Below are positions 17,242 through 25,501 of a stretch of DNA of 64,000 nucleotides, piece by piece. This DNA is from Halobacillus shinanisalinarum (lineage in GTDB: Bacteria; Bacillota; Bacilli; Bacillales; Halobacillaceae). Location: contig NZ_CP095074.1 of the NCBI RefSeq assembly GCF_022919835.1, positions 1,302,001-1,366,000 on the forward strand. The letters run 5' to 3'. The notes beneath the pieces were generated by a model. That model did no database searches. It worked only from the letters and a program-made list of their open reading frames with translations, and was not told the DNA's origin. Positions within the stretch are counted from its first letter, which is position 1, and each line of letters starts with the position of its first letter. The position numbers and the translations under genes were made by a program.

Positions 17242-18447
17242 ATGAAACATATGATTTTGCTGTTATGGCTTTTATCGGGAATGATTCTGTTAACAGCCTG
17301 TTGGGATCATCGGGAATCAGGGGACATTGCATTGGTTATGGGAATGGGGATCGATAAGACGGAGGAGGACAATTTATACCGTGTTTCATTCCAGATTGTG
17401 AATCCAGGACAAGTAGCCGGTGGAGAAACGGGACAAGGTCGAGGCACAGCTGTTACTACCTATAGTGAAACAGGGAGGACCATATTTGAAACTGTACGCA
17501 AAATATCAAAAAAAGTGCCACGTCTACTTAGTTTTTCGCACACTGTGGTTCTTATCATCGGAGAGGATTTAGCAACGGAAGGCGGACTCCCCATGATTTT
17601 GGATTTCTCCGAAAGATATTACGACTTTCGCTCGACAGCCCTTGTGCTTGTTGCAAGGGAGGGACAAGCCCTTCCAATTTTAAGTATTCTTAGTCCCTTG
17701 GAAAGAATACCCGCCATGAAAATTCAAGAGACTGTGCAAAAAACAGAAAGAGTATGGGGAGAAACACCTCAGCGGAACATCAATGATGTGGTTCAAACGT
17801 TATCCAGTAAAAGCAAGGGACTTTCATTAGGTGGGATTTCTCTCGTTGGAAATTTGACGGAGGGACAGACGTCAGCAAACACTAAACAAGCCGTACCGAC
17901 CACCCTTGTTAAGATTAACGGATTAGCCCTCTTCAAAGATGGAAAACTGAAAGGCTGGCTAGATGATAAAGAAGCCCGCGGTGTGGCATGGATTCAAAAT
18001 AAAATCAAAAAAACAGTACTGTCATCAAAATGTAAGAAGAATGACGGAACCATGGCGATTGAAGTCCTTCGTTCCAATACAAAAATAAAGGCAACAGTGA
18101 AGCAAGGCAAACCTGAGATAACAGTAGCGATCCGTGGGGAAGGCCATTTGGAAGAAATCACGTGTCCGATTGACCTTACCAATCCTAAGCTTATCTTCCA
18201 ACTCAATAACACATTCGAGTCACAAATTGAACAAGAAATAACCACAGCTGTGAAGATCGCACAGGAACAGAAAAACGACGTCTTTGGTTTTGGTGAAGCA
18301 ATCAATCGTGCTAATCCGAAAGCCTGGAAACAAATGAAGAAACAGTGGGACGAAACGTTTGCTGACATGGATGTCCAAATAAATGTCGAGTTTTTCATCC
18401 GTGGTACAGGGCTACGAAAACAACCTTTAATTTTGCAGGGAAACTAA
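17242..18447 (+). CDS. Ger(x)C-family spore germination lipoprotein
   Basis: Protein of 401 residues that starts with a lipoprotein signal, 'MKHMILLLWLLSGMILLTAC', with the lipobox LTAC placing the modified Cys at about residue 20, followed by WDHRESGDIALVMGMGIDKT, the classic GerC N-terminus. The rest is the three-domain extracytoplasmic fold of GerBC proteins. It would be lipidated by Lgt and sit on the outer face of the spore inner membrane with its partner A and B subunits. It is 26 bases after the A subunit and 15 before the B subunit. Confidence 0.95.
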   Translation: MKHMILLLWLLSGMILLTACWDHRESGDIALVMGMGIDKTEEDNLYRVSFQIVNPGQVAGGETGQGRGTAVTTYSETGRTIFETVRKISKKVPRLLSFSHTVVLIIGEDLATEGGLPMILDFSERYYDFRSTALVLVAREGQALPILSILSPLERIPAMKIQETVQKTERVWGETPQRNINDVVQTLSSKSKGLSLGGISLVGNLTEGQTSANTKQAVPTTLVKINGLALFKDGKLKGWLDDKEARGVAWIQNKIKKTVLSSKCKKNDGTMAIEVLRSNTKIKATVKQGKPEITVAIRGEGHLEEITCPIDLTNPKLIFQLNNTFESQIEQEITTAVKIAQEQKNDVFGFGEAINRANPKAWKQMKKQWDETFADMDVQINVEFFIRGTGLRKQPLILQGN

Positions 18448-18462
18448 AAAAGGGGGGAAGGC

Positions 18463-19557
18463 ATGGAAAAGGCTAAAATCAGCGGAGGACAATTGTTTAT
18501 ATTAATGTTTCTATTTGAACTTGGCACTGCTATCGTGATCGGGCCGGGGCTTGGGGCCGAAAAGGATGCTTGGTTAGCCGTTTTGCTCGGCTTAATCACG
18601 GGTATGATTCTTTTTCTCGCCTATTATACGCTTTACCGTTTCTACCCCGACCAACCCTTAACGGAGTATACAAAGGAAATACTTGGGAAATATATAGGGA
18701 GTATTGTCGGAATATTATACCTCTTTTACTTTCTATATGTTGCAGCAAGAGACCTGCGTGATTTTGGTGAACTGTTGACTGCTTCCACTTATATCTATAC
18801 GCCGATGTTTGTGATCAATGCCATCATGATTCTAGCTGTTGCTTTTGTTCTGCGTCACGGAATCGAGGTGCTCGCTAGAACGGGTGAGATTTTCTTTTTT
18901 GTCTTAATGTTCGTAGGAATTGTCGGGACCATTATGGTATTTGTTTCCGGAATGCTCGAGGTCAAACAACTCCTTCCCGTCTTGGAAAATGGCTGGAAAC
19001 CTGTATTAACTACGTGGCCAGTCACCTATACATTTCCTTTTGGAGAAATGATCGCGTTCACTGTATTACTACCTTATTTAAACCGTCCCAAACTAGGCAT
19101 CAGGGTAGGCTGGTCAGCAATGAGTTTCAGCGGAATCCTATTAATGTGGGTCGTGGCCATGGACATTGCCGTTCTAGGTGTTTACGTAGCCACTCGTTCA
19201 ACCTTTCCTTTGCTATCGTCCATCGGGCTGGTTAATATGACCGGATTCTTTCAGCGACTAGATGTCGTTGTCGTATTGACCCTCATCATTGGTGGTTTTT
19301 TTAAGATCGCCGTCTTTTTTTACGCTGCACTTATAAGTGCGACAGAAATATTTCGTGTATCGACATTTACTAGGCTAGTTCTACCTTTTAGTATTGTCAT
19401 TTTACTTTCATCGATGACGGTGGCCAATAATTATGCTGGTCATATTAAAGAGGGCCTCAAAGCCACCACTTATTATGTCAGCCTTCCGTTGCAGACGGGA
19501 ATCCCGTTGCTTCTTCTCGTTATTGCGTTGATCCGGAGACACTTTAAGACCCGTTAA
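18463..19557 (+). CDS. GerAB/Spore_permease-family germinant receptor B subunit
   Basis: Protein of 364 residues with about ten predicted membrane helices. The N-terminus ISGGQLFILMFLFELGTAIV is typical of endospore germination permeases of the APC superfamily, which bind the nutrient germinant. The start is preceded by AAAAAGGGGGGAAGGC. It is the last gene of the A-C-B operon. The stop overlaps by four bases the stop of a small convergent minus-strand gene. Confidence 0.95.
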   Translation: MEKAKISGGQLFILMFLFELGTAIVIGPGLGAEKDAWLAVLLGLITGMILFLAYYTLYRFYPDQPLTEYTKEILGKYIGSIVGILYLFYFLYVAARDLRDFGELLTASTYIYTPMFVINAIMILAVAFVLRHGIEVLARTGEIFFFVLMFVGIVGTIMVFVSGMLEVKQLLPVLENGWKPVLTTWPVTYTFPFGEMIAFTVLLPYLNRPKLGIRVGWSAMSFSGILLMWVVAMDIAVLGVYVATRSTFPLLSSIGLVNMTGFFQRLDVVVVLTLIIGGFFKIAVFFYAALISATEIFRVSTFTRLVLPFSIVILLSSMTVANNYAGHIKEGLKATTYYVSLPLQTGIPLLLLVIALIRRHFKTR

Positions 19558-19790
19558 CCTTTTGACTTTTTTCTAATAAAAGAAATGATCAGGCTGAAAA
19601 AGAAACTTAAGAATAAAACAGTGATAAGCAAATAACCGAAAGGTGTCATTACCCAAAAAGGATTAAACAAATTGATTATAGCGATACTTCTATCAAAGCC
19701 CATCAATAAATCCATTCCATAATGAATCGATATCATGCCGAGAAGCGTAAATAGAAAGATTAAAAGAACTTTCATGCCAAACACCCACAT
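19554..19790 (-). CDS. Small membrane protein, function unknown
   Basis: Protein of 78 residues with two hydrophobic helices (KVLLIFLFTLLGMISIHYGM; FGYLLITVLFLSFFFSLIIS) and a basic tail IRKKSKG. It converges with the germination permease and overlaps its stop by four bases. The start could be the ATG at 19790 or the internal ATG at 19775; neither has a strong ribosome site. Small two-helix proteins are often linked to germinant receptor operons, but the opposite strand argues against co-transcription. Confidence 0.55.
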   Translation of the reverse strand: MWVFGMKVLLIFLFTLLGMISIHYGMDLLMGFDRSIAIINLFNPFWVMTPFGYLLITVLFLSFFFSLIISFIRKKSKG

Positions 19791-19920
19791 TTTTGGTTAT
19801 CATCTGTCTTAAGGAAGAATCTTATTCAGATTATAAGTCATTATAATTGAATCTTTAATTGGTGCCTATATGGTGATCTACTACTAGATGAAGAATAAAC
19901 CACTGTCCATAAGGCTTTTG

Positions 19921-20004
19921 TTAACGTTCATGCTTGACTAAAGACTTTCTCAGGTCAACCAAATAGTTACTTTTTTTAAGTTTCTCACTAACTTCTTGGT
20001 TCAT
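19921..20004 (-). CDS. Possible 27-residue peptide gene
   Basis: A short frame, MNQEVSEKLKKSNY then LVDLRKSLVKHER, has AAAGGATGTGGTGACC upstream of its ATG. The product would be a charged amphipathic peptide. It begins just after the terminator of the MmsA-type gene, so it would need its own promoter, and none is obvious. No family is recognised; chance is a real possibility. Confidence 0.25.
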   Translation of the reverse strand: MNQEVSEKLKKSNYLVDLRKSLVKHER

Positions 20005-20021
20005 GGTCACCACATCCTTTT

Positions 20022-20063
20022 TAAAAAAAGACGGACCCGTACAGTAAAGCACGGAATCCGTCT
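20022..20063 (-). terminator. Rho-independent terminator of the mmsA-like gene
   Basis: Arms AGACGGA (20029-20035) and TCCGTCT (20057-20063) enclose a longer, partly paired loop (ttccgtgc/gcacgg). On the minus strand the stem is followed by TTTTTTTAA. It lies 12 bases past the dehydrogenase stop. Confidence 0.85.
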
Positions 20064-20075
20064 CTAAGTTTCCCC

Positions 20076-21536
20076 TTACACCCAGCAAGTCGTAAGAACC
20101 TTCTTACGTGTATAGAATTCAAGTCCGTCTTTTCCATTGGCATGAAGATCACCATAGAAGGAATCTTTCCAGCCAGAGAATGGGAAGAATGCCATAGGAG
20201 CTGGTACACCAATATTTACACCTAACATCCCTGCATCAATGGTTTCGCGAAATTGGCGTACACTTCCGCCGTCATTTGTAAAGAGACAAGCACCATTGGC
20301 AAAACGTGACGTATTGGTTAGTTCAACAGCATCGTGAAGATCTTTCACTCGTGCAATCGAGAGAACCGGTGCGAAGATTTCATCCTGCCAAATTTTCATT
20401 TCCGTTGTAACTTTGTCAAAAATAGTCGGTCCGACGAAATAGCCCTCTTTTTGAGCATCTTCATCGTTACGCCCATCACGAACAAGTTTCGCGCCCTCTT
20501 TTTCCCCTGTTTCAATATATTGAAGGGTACGCTCTTTATGGGTATCACGGATAACTGGTCCGAGGAATACCCCTTCATCTAGTCCGTTCCCAATCTTCAC
20601 TTCGTTTACTTTTTCCGTCAGCAATTCAATGAATTCATCGGCAACGGAGTCTTCGACGGCCACAACAGAAGCGGCCATACACCGTTCGCCGGCGGAACCG
20701 AAGGCGGCATTAAGAATTTGTGTTGTCGCATTATCAAGGTTCGCATCTTTTAATACAATGGAATGGTTCTTAGCTCCAGCAAGTGCTTGGACACGTTTAA
20801 GATTTTCAGTACCGCGTTTGTATACGTATTCAGCAACAGGCTGAGAACCTACGAAAGAAATGGCCGCCACATTTTTATGGTCTAATAAGCCATTTACCAC
20901 ATCATGTGCCCCGTGTACGATATTAAATACACCTTTAGGTAATCCAGCTTCTTCAAGTAATTCTGCTAAGCGATTAGCAAGTAATGGTGTACGCTCGGAC
21001 GGTTTTAGTATGAATGTATTTCCTGTCACGATAGCCATTGGGAACATCCAAGCGGGAACCATCATTGGGAAATTAAATGGTGTGATTCCACCAATAACCC
21101 CGATTGGATAACGGTAGACACCTGAGTCAAGGCCATTTGAAATGGAAGGTAATTGTTCACCCATCATGAGTGATGGAGCACCAGATGCAAATTCAACATT
21201 TTCAATGCCACGTAATACTTCACCCTGTGCCTCTTTAAAGTTTTTCCCATTTTCAATGGTTACGATTTCTGCAAGCTCATCCCAGTGATCCACAAGTAAT
21301 TGCTGATACTTAAATAGAATACGTGCACGTTTGGGGACAGGTACTTCCTTCCACTCTTTAAAAGCTTCGTCCGCTACTTTAACGGCATGGTCTACATCTT
21401 CTTGTGATGAAATAGGGACATGGGCTATAACCTCACCTGTTGCCGGGTTATATACTGCTTCAGTTTCGTCTGATTTAGCGTCTATCCATTCTCCACCAAC
21501 ATAGTTCTGAAGTGTTTTTACTTTTGTTTGAGTCAT
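20076..21536 (-). CDS. mmsA: CoA-acylating methylmalonate/malonate-semialdehyde dehydrogenase
   Basis: Protein of 486 residues that matches MmsA/IolA. It has an ALDH fold with '[39 protein letters not shown]' and the catalytic Cys in [14 protein letters not shown]; the usual ALDH general-base Glu motif is replaced by [12 protein letters not shown], as expected for CoA-dependent family members. It converts malonate or methylmalonate semialdehyde to acetyl-CoA or propionyl-CoA, with CO2 and NADH. It lies downstream of an iron alcohol dehydrogenase on the same strand, suggesting a 3-hydroxy acid to semialdehyde to acyl-CoA route. The start follows TTTAGGGGGAATTTGAT. Confidence 0.93.
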   Translation of the reverse strand: MTQTKVKTLQNYVGGEWIDAKSDETEAVYNPATGEVIAHVPISSQEDVDHAVKVADEAFKEWKEVPVPKRARILFKYQQLLVDHWDELAEIVTIENGKNFKEAQGEVLRGIENVEFASGAPSLMMGEQLPSISNGLDSGVYRYPIGVIGGITPFNFPMMVPAWMFPMAIVTGNTFILKPSERTPLLANRLAELLEEAGLPKGVFNIVHGAHDVVNGLLDHKNVAAISFVGSQPVAEYVYKRGTENLKRVQALAGAKNHSIVLKDANLDNATTQILNAAFGSAGERCMAASVVAVEDSVADEFIELLTEKVNEVKIGNGLDEGVFLGPVIRDTHKERTLQYIETGEKEGAKLVRDGRNDEDAQKEGYFVGPTIFDKVTTEMKIWQDEIFAPVLSIARVKDLHDAVELTNTSRFANGACLFTNDGGSVRQFRETIDAGMLGVNIGVPAPMAFFPFSGWKDSFYGDLHANGKDGLEFYTRKKVLTTCWV

Positions 21537-21558
21537 ATCAAATTCCCCCTAAAATAGA

Positions 21559-21720
21559 TTATAAAATAGAATATAAGAATACTGCTAAGAACATAATAAC
21601 TAAAGGCACAACGACGCTTACCACAAAAATAGGTTTATAGGCTCTTTTATGCGATTCTCCACAAATAGCGCGAACTGTCGTAACAACGTAGCCATTACGT
21701 GGAAGTGAATCAATCCTCTT
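21559..21720 (-). pseudogene. C-terminal stump of a GntP-family permease
   Basis: The minus-strand frame ending at TAA 21559-21561 reads KRIDSLPRNGYVVTTVRA, then ICGESHKRAYKPIFVVSVVV and a hydrophobic tail. This pattern (DSLPHNG, then T-H-K-x-A-Y-K before the last helix) is the C-terminus of GntP-family gluconate/hydroxy-acid symporters. The other 400 or so residues are missing; the fragment abuts the stop codon of the alcohol dehydrogenase directly, so a deletion removed most of the permease. The original order was probably dehydrogenase-permease-mmsA. Confidence 0.6.
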
Positions 21721-22915
21721 AGCCTACTGTACTTTCTGTTGAAAACTTATACTCATAACAGACTTTATAGAGTTCCTCGATTTCTGACTGTATCGGTACT
21801 CTTGGATTGTTTGCTGGGCTGCCACTTGCTAATGCATCTGATGCCATTTTCCCAGCAGCGCTTTCAAATGCTTGCTTATCAATACCCCATCCACTTAAAT
21901 TCGGGATATTCAACTGTAAACATAGATTTTTTACAGAAGAAACAGCTAAATCGGCAGCTTCTTTCTCGGAATACTGTTCAGCTTCAGCTGAGAAAAATCT
22001 TCCTAAATCAGCCAACCTTTTAATAGCGTGTTCTTTACTAAACTCTAAAACGGCTGGCAATAGCATCGCATTCGAATATCCGTGAGGAACGTGAAATAGC
22101 GCTCCAATTGGTCTAGACATCCCATGCACTAAGCATACGGACGAATTCGAAAAGGCAATACCAGCTTGTAAAGACCCTAGTGACATGGCTTCTCTTGCGT
22201 CAAGATTATCCCCATTCTCATATGCTGCTTGGATATTTTCTACAATCAGCTTCATCGCTGAGAGCGCTAGCATATCTGTCATCGGATGAGAACGCTTAGA
22301 AATATAACCTTCTACTGCATGACTAAGTGCATCAACTCCTGTAGCTGCTGTTACGTGCTGTGGTGAAGACAGTGTCAACATGGGATCAACAATTGCAGCA
22401 TCCGGCATAAATGCCGGTTGTTTAATCATCATTTTTACATCATTGGAAGTGTTTGTGATGATTGTCGCATCTGTTGCCTCTGAGCCGGTTCCGGCTGTCG
22501 TTGGAATGGCGATATGTGGGATCGGTGCGACCTCGGCCACTTTCTTCTCGCCCATGTAATCCCCGATATAACCACCGTTCGTAGCGAGTACAACAATGGC
22601 CTTCGCCGTATCAATACAGCTTCCGCCTCCAAGCGATATCACAAGATCACAGTTTTCCTTTTTAAATAATTCTAGAGCCTCCTCAACATAGGTATCTGTT
22701 GGCTCGGACTCAACCCCTAAATAAACGACACTTTCAACTCCGGCTTTTGTAAGATAGTCCCGCCCTTCACTTACATAATCCAGAGCATCCATCACTTTAT
22801 CGCTGATAATAAGCGCCTTCTTCCCTCTTGCAGCTGCTTCCTTACCAACCTTCTCAAGTGCATGGCGTCCATAGGTAATCATCCGCGGCATACGAAGGAC
22901 AGCATAGTTGTCCAT
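21719..22915 (-). CDS. Iron-containing (group III) alcohol dehydrogenase
   Basis: Protein of 398 residues with the Fe-ADH features: an NAD-binding domain with 'CDLVISLGGGSCIDTAKAI', IPTTAGTGSEAT, HAVEGYIS, and the metal ligands in 'CLVHGMSRPIGALFHVPHGYSNAMLLP'. Members oxidise primary alcohols or hydroxy acids such as 4-hydroxybutyrate or 3-hydroxypropionate. The pairing with an MmsA-type dehydrogenase favours a hydroxy acid whose semialdehyde is the MmsA substrate; this is inference. The start follows AAAAGGAGTGTCAGTTAA. A sigma-54-type promoter lies about 40-55 bases upstream, and the sigma-54 activator gene is immediately beyond. Confidence 0.92.
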   Translation of the reverse strand: MDNYAVLRMPRMITYGRHALEKVGKEAAARGKKALIISDKVMDALDYVSEGRDYLTKAGVESVVYLGVESEPTDTYVEEALELFKKENCDLVISLGGGSCIDTAKAIVVLATNGGYIGDYMGEKKVAEVAPIPHIAIPTTAGTGSEATDATIITNTSNDVKMMIKQPAFMPDAAIVDPMLTLSSPQHVTAATGVDALSHAVEGYISKRSHPMTDMLALSAMKLIVENIQAAYENGDNLDAREAMSLGSLQAGIAFSNSSVCLVHGMSRPIGALFHVPHGYSNAMLLPAVLEFSKEHAIKRLADLGRFFSAEAEQYSEKEAADLAVSSVKNLCLQLNIPNLSGWGIDKQAFESAAGKMASDALASGSPANNPRVPIQSEIEELYKVCYEYKFSTESTVG

Positions 22916-22955
22916 TTAACTGACACTCCTTTTTTATAAATTCACCTATATCAAA

Positions 22956-22972
22956 TGCAAGAAACGCGCCAA
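22956..22972 (-). promoter_or_regulatory. Sigma-54 (-24/-12) promoter of the alcohol dehydrogenase operon
   Basis: The minus strand reads TTGGCGCGTTTCTTGCA, a near match to TGGCAC-N5-TTGCA, with the GG and GC elements in the required register. It lies about 41 bases upstream of the dehydrogenase start and next to a gene for a sigma-54-dependent activator, which supports it strongly. Confidence 0.8.
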
Positions 22973-23011
22973 GTTAAATGACTGATTATACTGACACTTA
23001 AGAATTATTTG

Positions 23012-23029
23012 TGTAGTATTTTACCTACA
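23012..23029. promoter_or_regulatory. Candidate upstream activator sequence
   Basis: Inverted repeat TGTAG-N8-CTACA, about 50 bases upstream of the -24 element. Fis-type C-terminal domains of sigma-54 activators bind such dyads. The assignment to the neighbouring activator is inference. Confidence 0.45.
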
Positions 23030-23050
23030 TTTTATAGCGGATCAACTACA

Positions 23051-24871
23051 CTACAGTTCGTTTAGATCATACTTTTTCAATTTTTGATATAAAGTGGTCC
23101 GATGAATCCCCAATTGTTTCGCTGCCTTTGATTTATTTCCACCTGTTTTCCTTAATACTGTTCGAATAATCTCTCTCTCTTTTTCATTTTCGAGACTTTT
23201 GGCTTGCTTCATCAGAGTTGTAATTTCATTGGATTCTTCCTTTCTGAAAGTCTCTTTATCTATCATATAATCCGGTAAGTGATGACTGTTAATGGTATTC
23301 CCATCAACCAAAACAGCAAGCTTTTCAAGTGTATTCATAAGCTCTCTTATATTACCAGGCCAATGATAATGCAGGAAGACAGCCATCGCCTCTGAGGTGA
23401 AAACTTTCACTGACATTTGATACTTGTTGCAGATGGCATGTAAATAATAGGAGACCAATTGGGGGATGTCCTCTGTCCGCTCACGAAGAGGGGACAGAGG
23501 GATCTCGATAACATTTATTCGATAATAGAGATCCTCACGAAATTCTCCTGCTTCGATCATATCTTTTAAATTCCGATTGGTAGCTGCAATGATTCTTGTC
23601 TCAATTTCGTATGGTTGATTGCCACCGACACGTTCCACCTCTTTCTCCTGAAGAACTCGCAATAATTTGGTTTGCATCATAAGCGGCATTTCGCCAATTT
23701 CATCCAAAAACAATGTGCCATGTTGAGCTAATTCGAATTTACCAAGCTTTCCACCTTTTTTCGCCCCGGTAAAAGCCCCTTCTTCATAACCAAATAACTC
23801 TGATTCAAATAAATGTTCAGGAATCGCCCCACAATTCAAACTGATAAACGGACCGGATGAAAAAGGACTGAGATGATGAATGCCCTTGGCGTACATCTCC
23901 TTTCCCGTCCCACTTTCACCAGTAATTAAAACGGTAGCCTCCGATTTGGCAACCTTTCTGGCTAAGCGCTTGATATGAGCCGTACTTTCGCTATTGCCAA
24001 TAATCTGATCAAGTGTCATGGAACGGCTTTCCTTTAATTTGGCTTGGGATGGAAAAGGTTTTGGTTGCTTATGAAGCGAATTTTCCTGGAGCTTTTCATA
24101 AATACGATACACTTCTGTGACACCCTCAAAAATCAACATACCGATAGCGCCAACAACTTTCTCGTTCTTCCATATGGGAATGCGGTGGACAATCATGGCC
24201 TGACCTTGGATATATTGGACAACTCCTCGTTCAGGCATACCAGTTTGCACTGTATAAGGTAATCTAGTGTTATCAATTACTTCATTAACATGCCGTCCAA
24301 TGGCATCTTTTGCTGCAATCCCTGTAAAACGGCTATACGCTTCATTAAACTCCCGTAAAATTCCATCTTCATCCACTACAGCCACACCTTCATAGGCACT
24401 TTCCAAAATGCCATTTAAAATTTCTGCTGTATGTTCCATCTGATTAAGCTCTCGAATGTATAACGAAAACCCTTTCAAAATTTCCTTTCTTGATAGCACA
24501 CCTATTAAACGTTCTTGCTCGTCAACGATAGAGAAATGAGCTGAAGTCATAGCTGATATTTCCAAAAGTGAGACATTTGAATGAACAACAGAATGATTCT
24601 TTTTTGTGCAGCAATCTGCTACTGACTCTTCTGCATGGCCGTAAATAAAACGGTTCAGCAGTATTGGTAATGTGACCATTCCAATAGGATGCTTATTCCC
24701 ATCAACCACCGGCAGACATTCTACGTTTAGATGTTCGATCATTTCCGCCGCTTCTCGTAACGATTTATCTTTTGGAATAGAGCAGTGATCCGGTATCATC
24801 CATCTCTCGACTTTCAACAGCTCTTCCTTCTCAAGCTCATGTTCTGAACTTTGAACGAAATCCTGAATCAT
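23051..24871 (-). CDS. Sigma-54-dependent transcriptional activator with CBS pair, PAS, AAA+ and Fis HTH
   Basis: Protein of about 606 residues. A CBS-domain pair fills the first 140 residues (SLREAAEMIEHLNVECLPVV; 'FSIVDEQERLIGVLSRKEIL'), then a PAS domain ('ILESAYEGVAVVDEDGILREFNEAYSRFTG'), then the AAA+ domain with Walker A GESGTGKE, the sigma-54 contact loop EEGAFTGAKKG, Walker B GTLFLDEIGEM, and R-finger region 'DLYYRINVIEIPLSPLRER'. The C-terminus is a Fis helix-turn-helix, 'GGNKSKAAKQLGIHRTTLYQKL'. The CBS pair suggests sensing of an adenine nucleotide or a related ligand. It surely acts on the sigma-54 promoter at 22956. The ATG at 24871 follows GGGGGGAG closely. Confidence 0.93.
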   Translation of the reverse strand: MIQDFVQSSEHELEKEELLKVERWMIPDHCSIPKDKSLREAAEMIEHLNVECLPVVDGNKHPIGMVTLPILLNRFIYGHAEESVADCCTKKNHSVVHSNVSLLEISAMTSAHFSIVDEQERLIGVLSRKEILKGFSLYIRELNQMEHTAEILNGILESAYEGVAVVDEDGILREFNEAYSRFTGIAAKDAIGRHVNEVIDNTRLPYTVQTGMPERGVVQYIQGQAMIVHRIPIWKNEKVVGAIGMLIFEGVTEVYRIYEKLQENSLHKQPKPFPSQAKLKESRSMTLDQIIGNSESTAHIKRLARKVAKSEATVLITGESGTGKEMYAKGIHHLSPFSSGPFISLNCGAIPEHLFESELFGYEEGAFTGAKKGGKLGKFELAQHGTLFLDEIGEMPLMMQTKLLRVLQEKEVERVGGNQPYEIETRIIAATNRNLKDMIEAGEFREDLYYRINVIEIPLSPLRERTEDIPQLVSYYLHAICNKYQMSVKVFTSEAMAVFLHYHWPGNIRELMNTLEKLAVLVDGNTINSHHLPDYMIDKETFRKEESNEITTLMKQAKSLENEKEREIIRTVLRKTGGNKSKAAKQLGIHRTTLYQKLKKYDLNEL

Positions 24872-25421
24872 CAATCTCCCCCCTCAATGAGGTTAATTAT
24901 TCTTTGTTTTCATAAGCACAATATCATATCCCTTGCAAGGTAGTGGGCAAAGTTCTTACGGTAATAGCCTGCAGGCTCCATGGAGGTCAACAATTATGTA
25001 TTTTACCTTTATCCTTAGTATGCCTCTTCTCCATGTCAAAAAGGTCTCAAACCTTTTTATCCGATTTTCAAAGTATACCCGTTTGCCAGATGGTTTTTGG
25101 TCCACATCAACCTCATGATCATCCTTGATGGTGTGATTTGCAAGTTTTTTCTTGATTATGATTCGTTTCAAGTCCTCCACAAATGGAGTCCCTTGTTACG
25201 ATAACAAGGTATCGACGCAACGTATCCAGACCTCAAATTTTTTCATAACAAGAATGCTCCTGGCATTAAAGTGTACCGGGTACACTCAACTGAACAGATA
25301 AGTTGAATTTCAATTATATTTTTGCAAAATTACTGAAAAAAGTTGGTTTTTGAGTTAACTCAAGACCTTAAATTTGGAGAAGCTACCAAACATGACAGTC
25401 TATAATTTTAATTGTTTCCAA
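24872..25421. other. Intergenic region with two perfect palindromes
   Basis: No supported gene; a 74-codon minus-strand frame (24956-25180) lacks convincing family features and may be decayed coding DNA. Two perfect palindromes stand out: AGTGTACC-G-GGTACACT at 25270-25286 and TTGAGTTAACTCAA at 25350-25363. Either could be an operator for the activator gene transcribed leftward from 24871. Confidence 0.5.
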
Positions 25422-25453
25422 TAAAAAAATGGCCCCTGCAGAATACAGGAACC
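25422..25453 (-). terminator. Rho-independent terminator of the GntP-PdxA-kinase operon
   Basis: On the minus strand GGTTCCTG pairs with CAGGGGCC (two G-U pairs) and is followed by ATTTTTTTATT. It lies about 50 bases after the permease stop. Confidence 0.7.
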
Positions 25454-25501
25454 AGTTTATTGCAGAACCTCGATCATTCGTTGAATATGACCTGCCTTCT
25501 A

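Noticed and set aside
24956..25180. 74-codon minus-strand frame with VKYIIVDLHGACR, considered as a transposase remnant
   Set aside because: Only a vague resemblance to DDE transposase text; no inverted repeats or further transposase motifs nearby.
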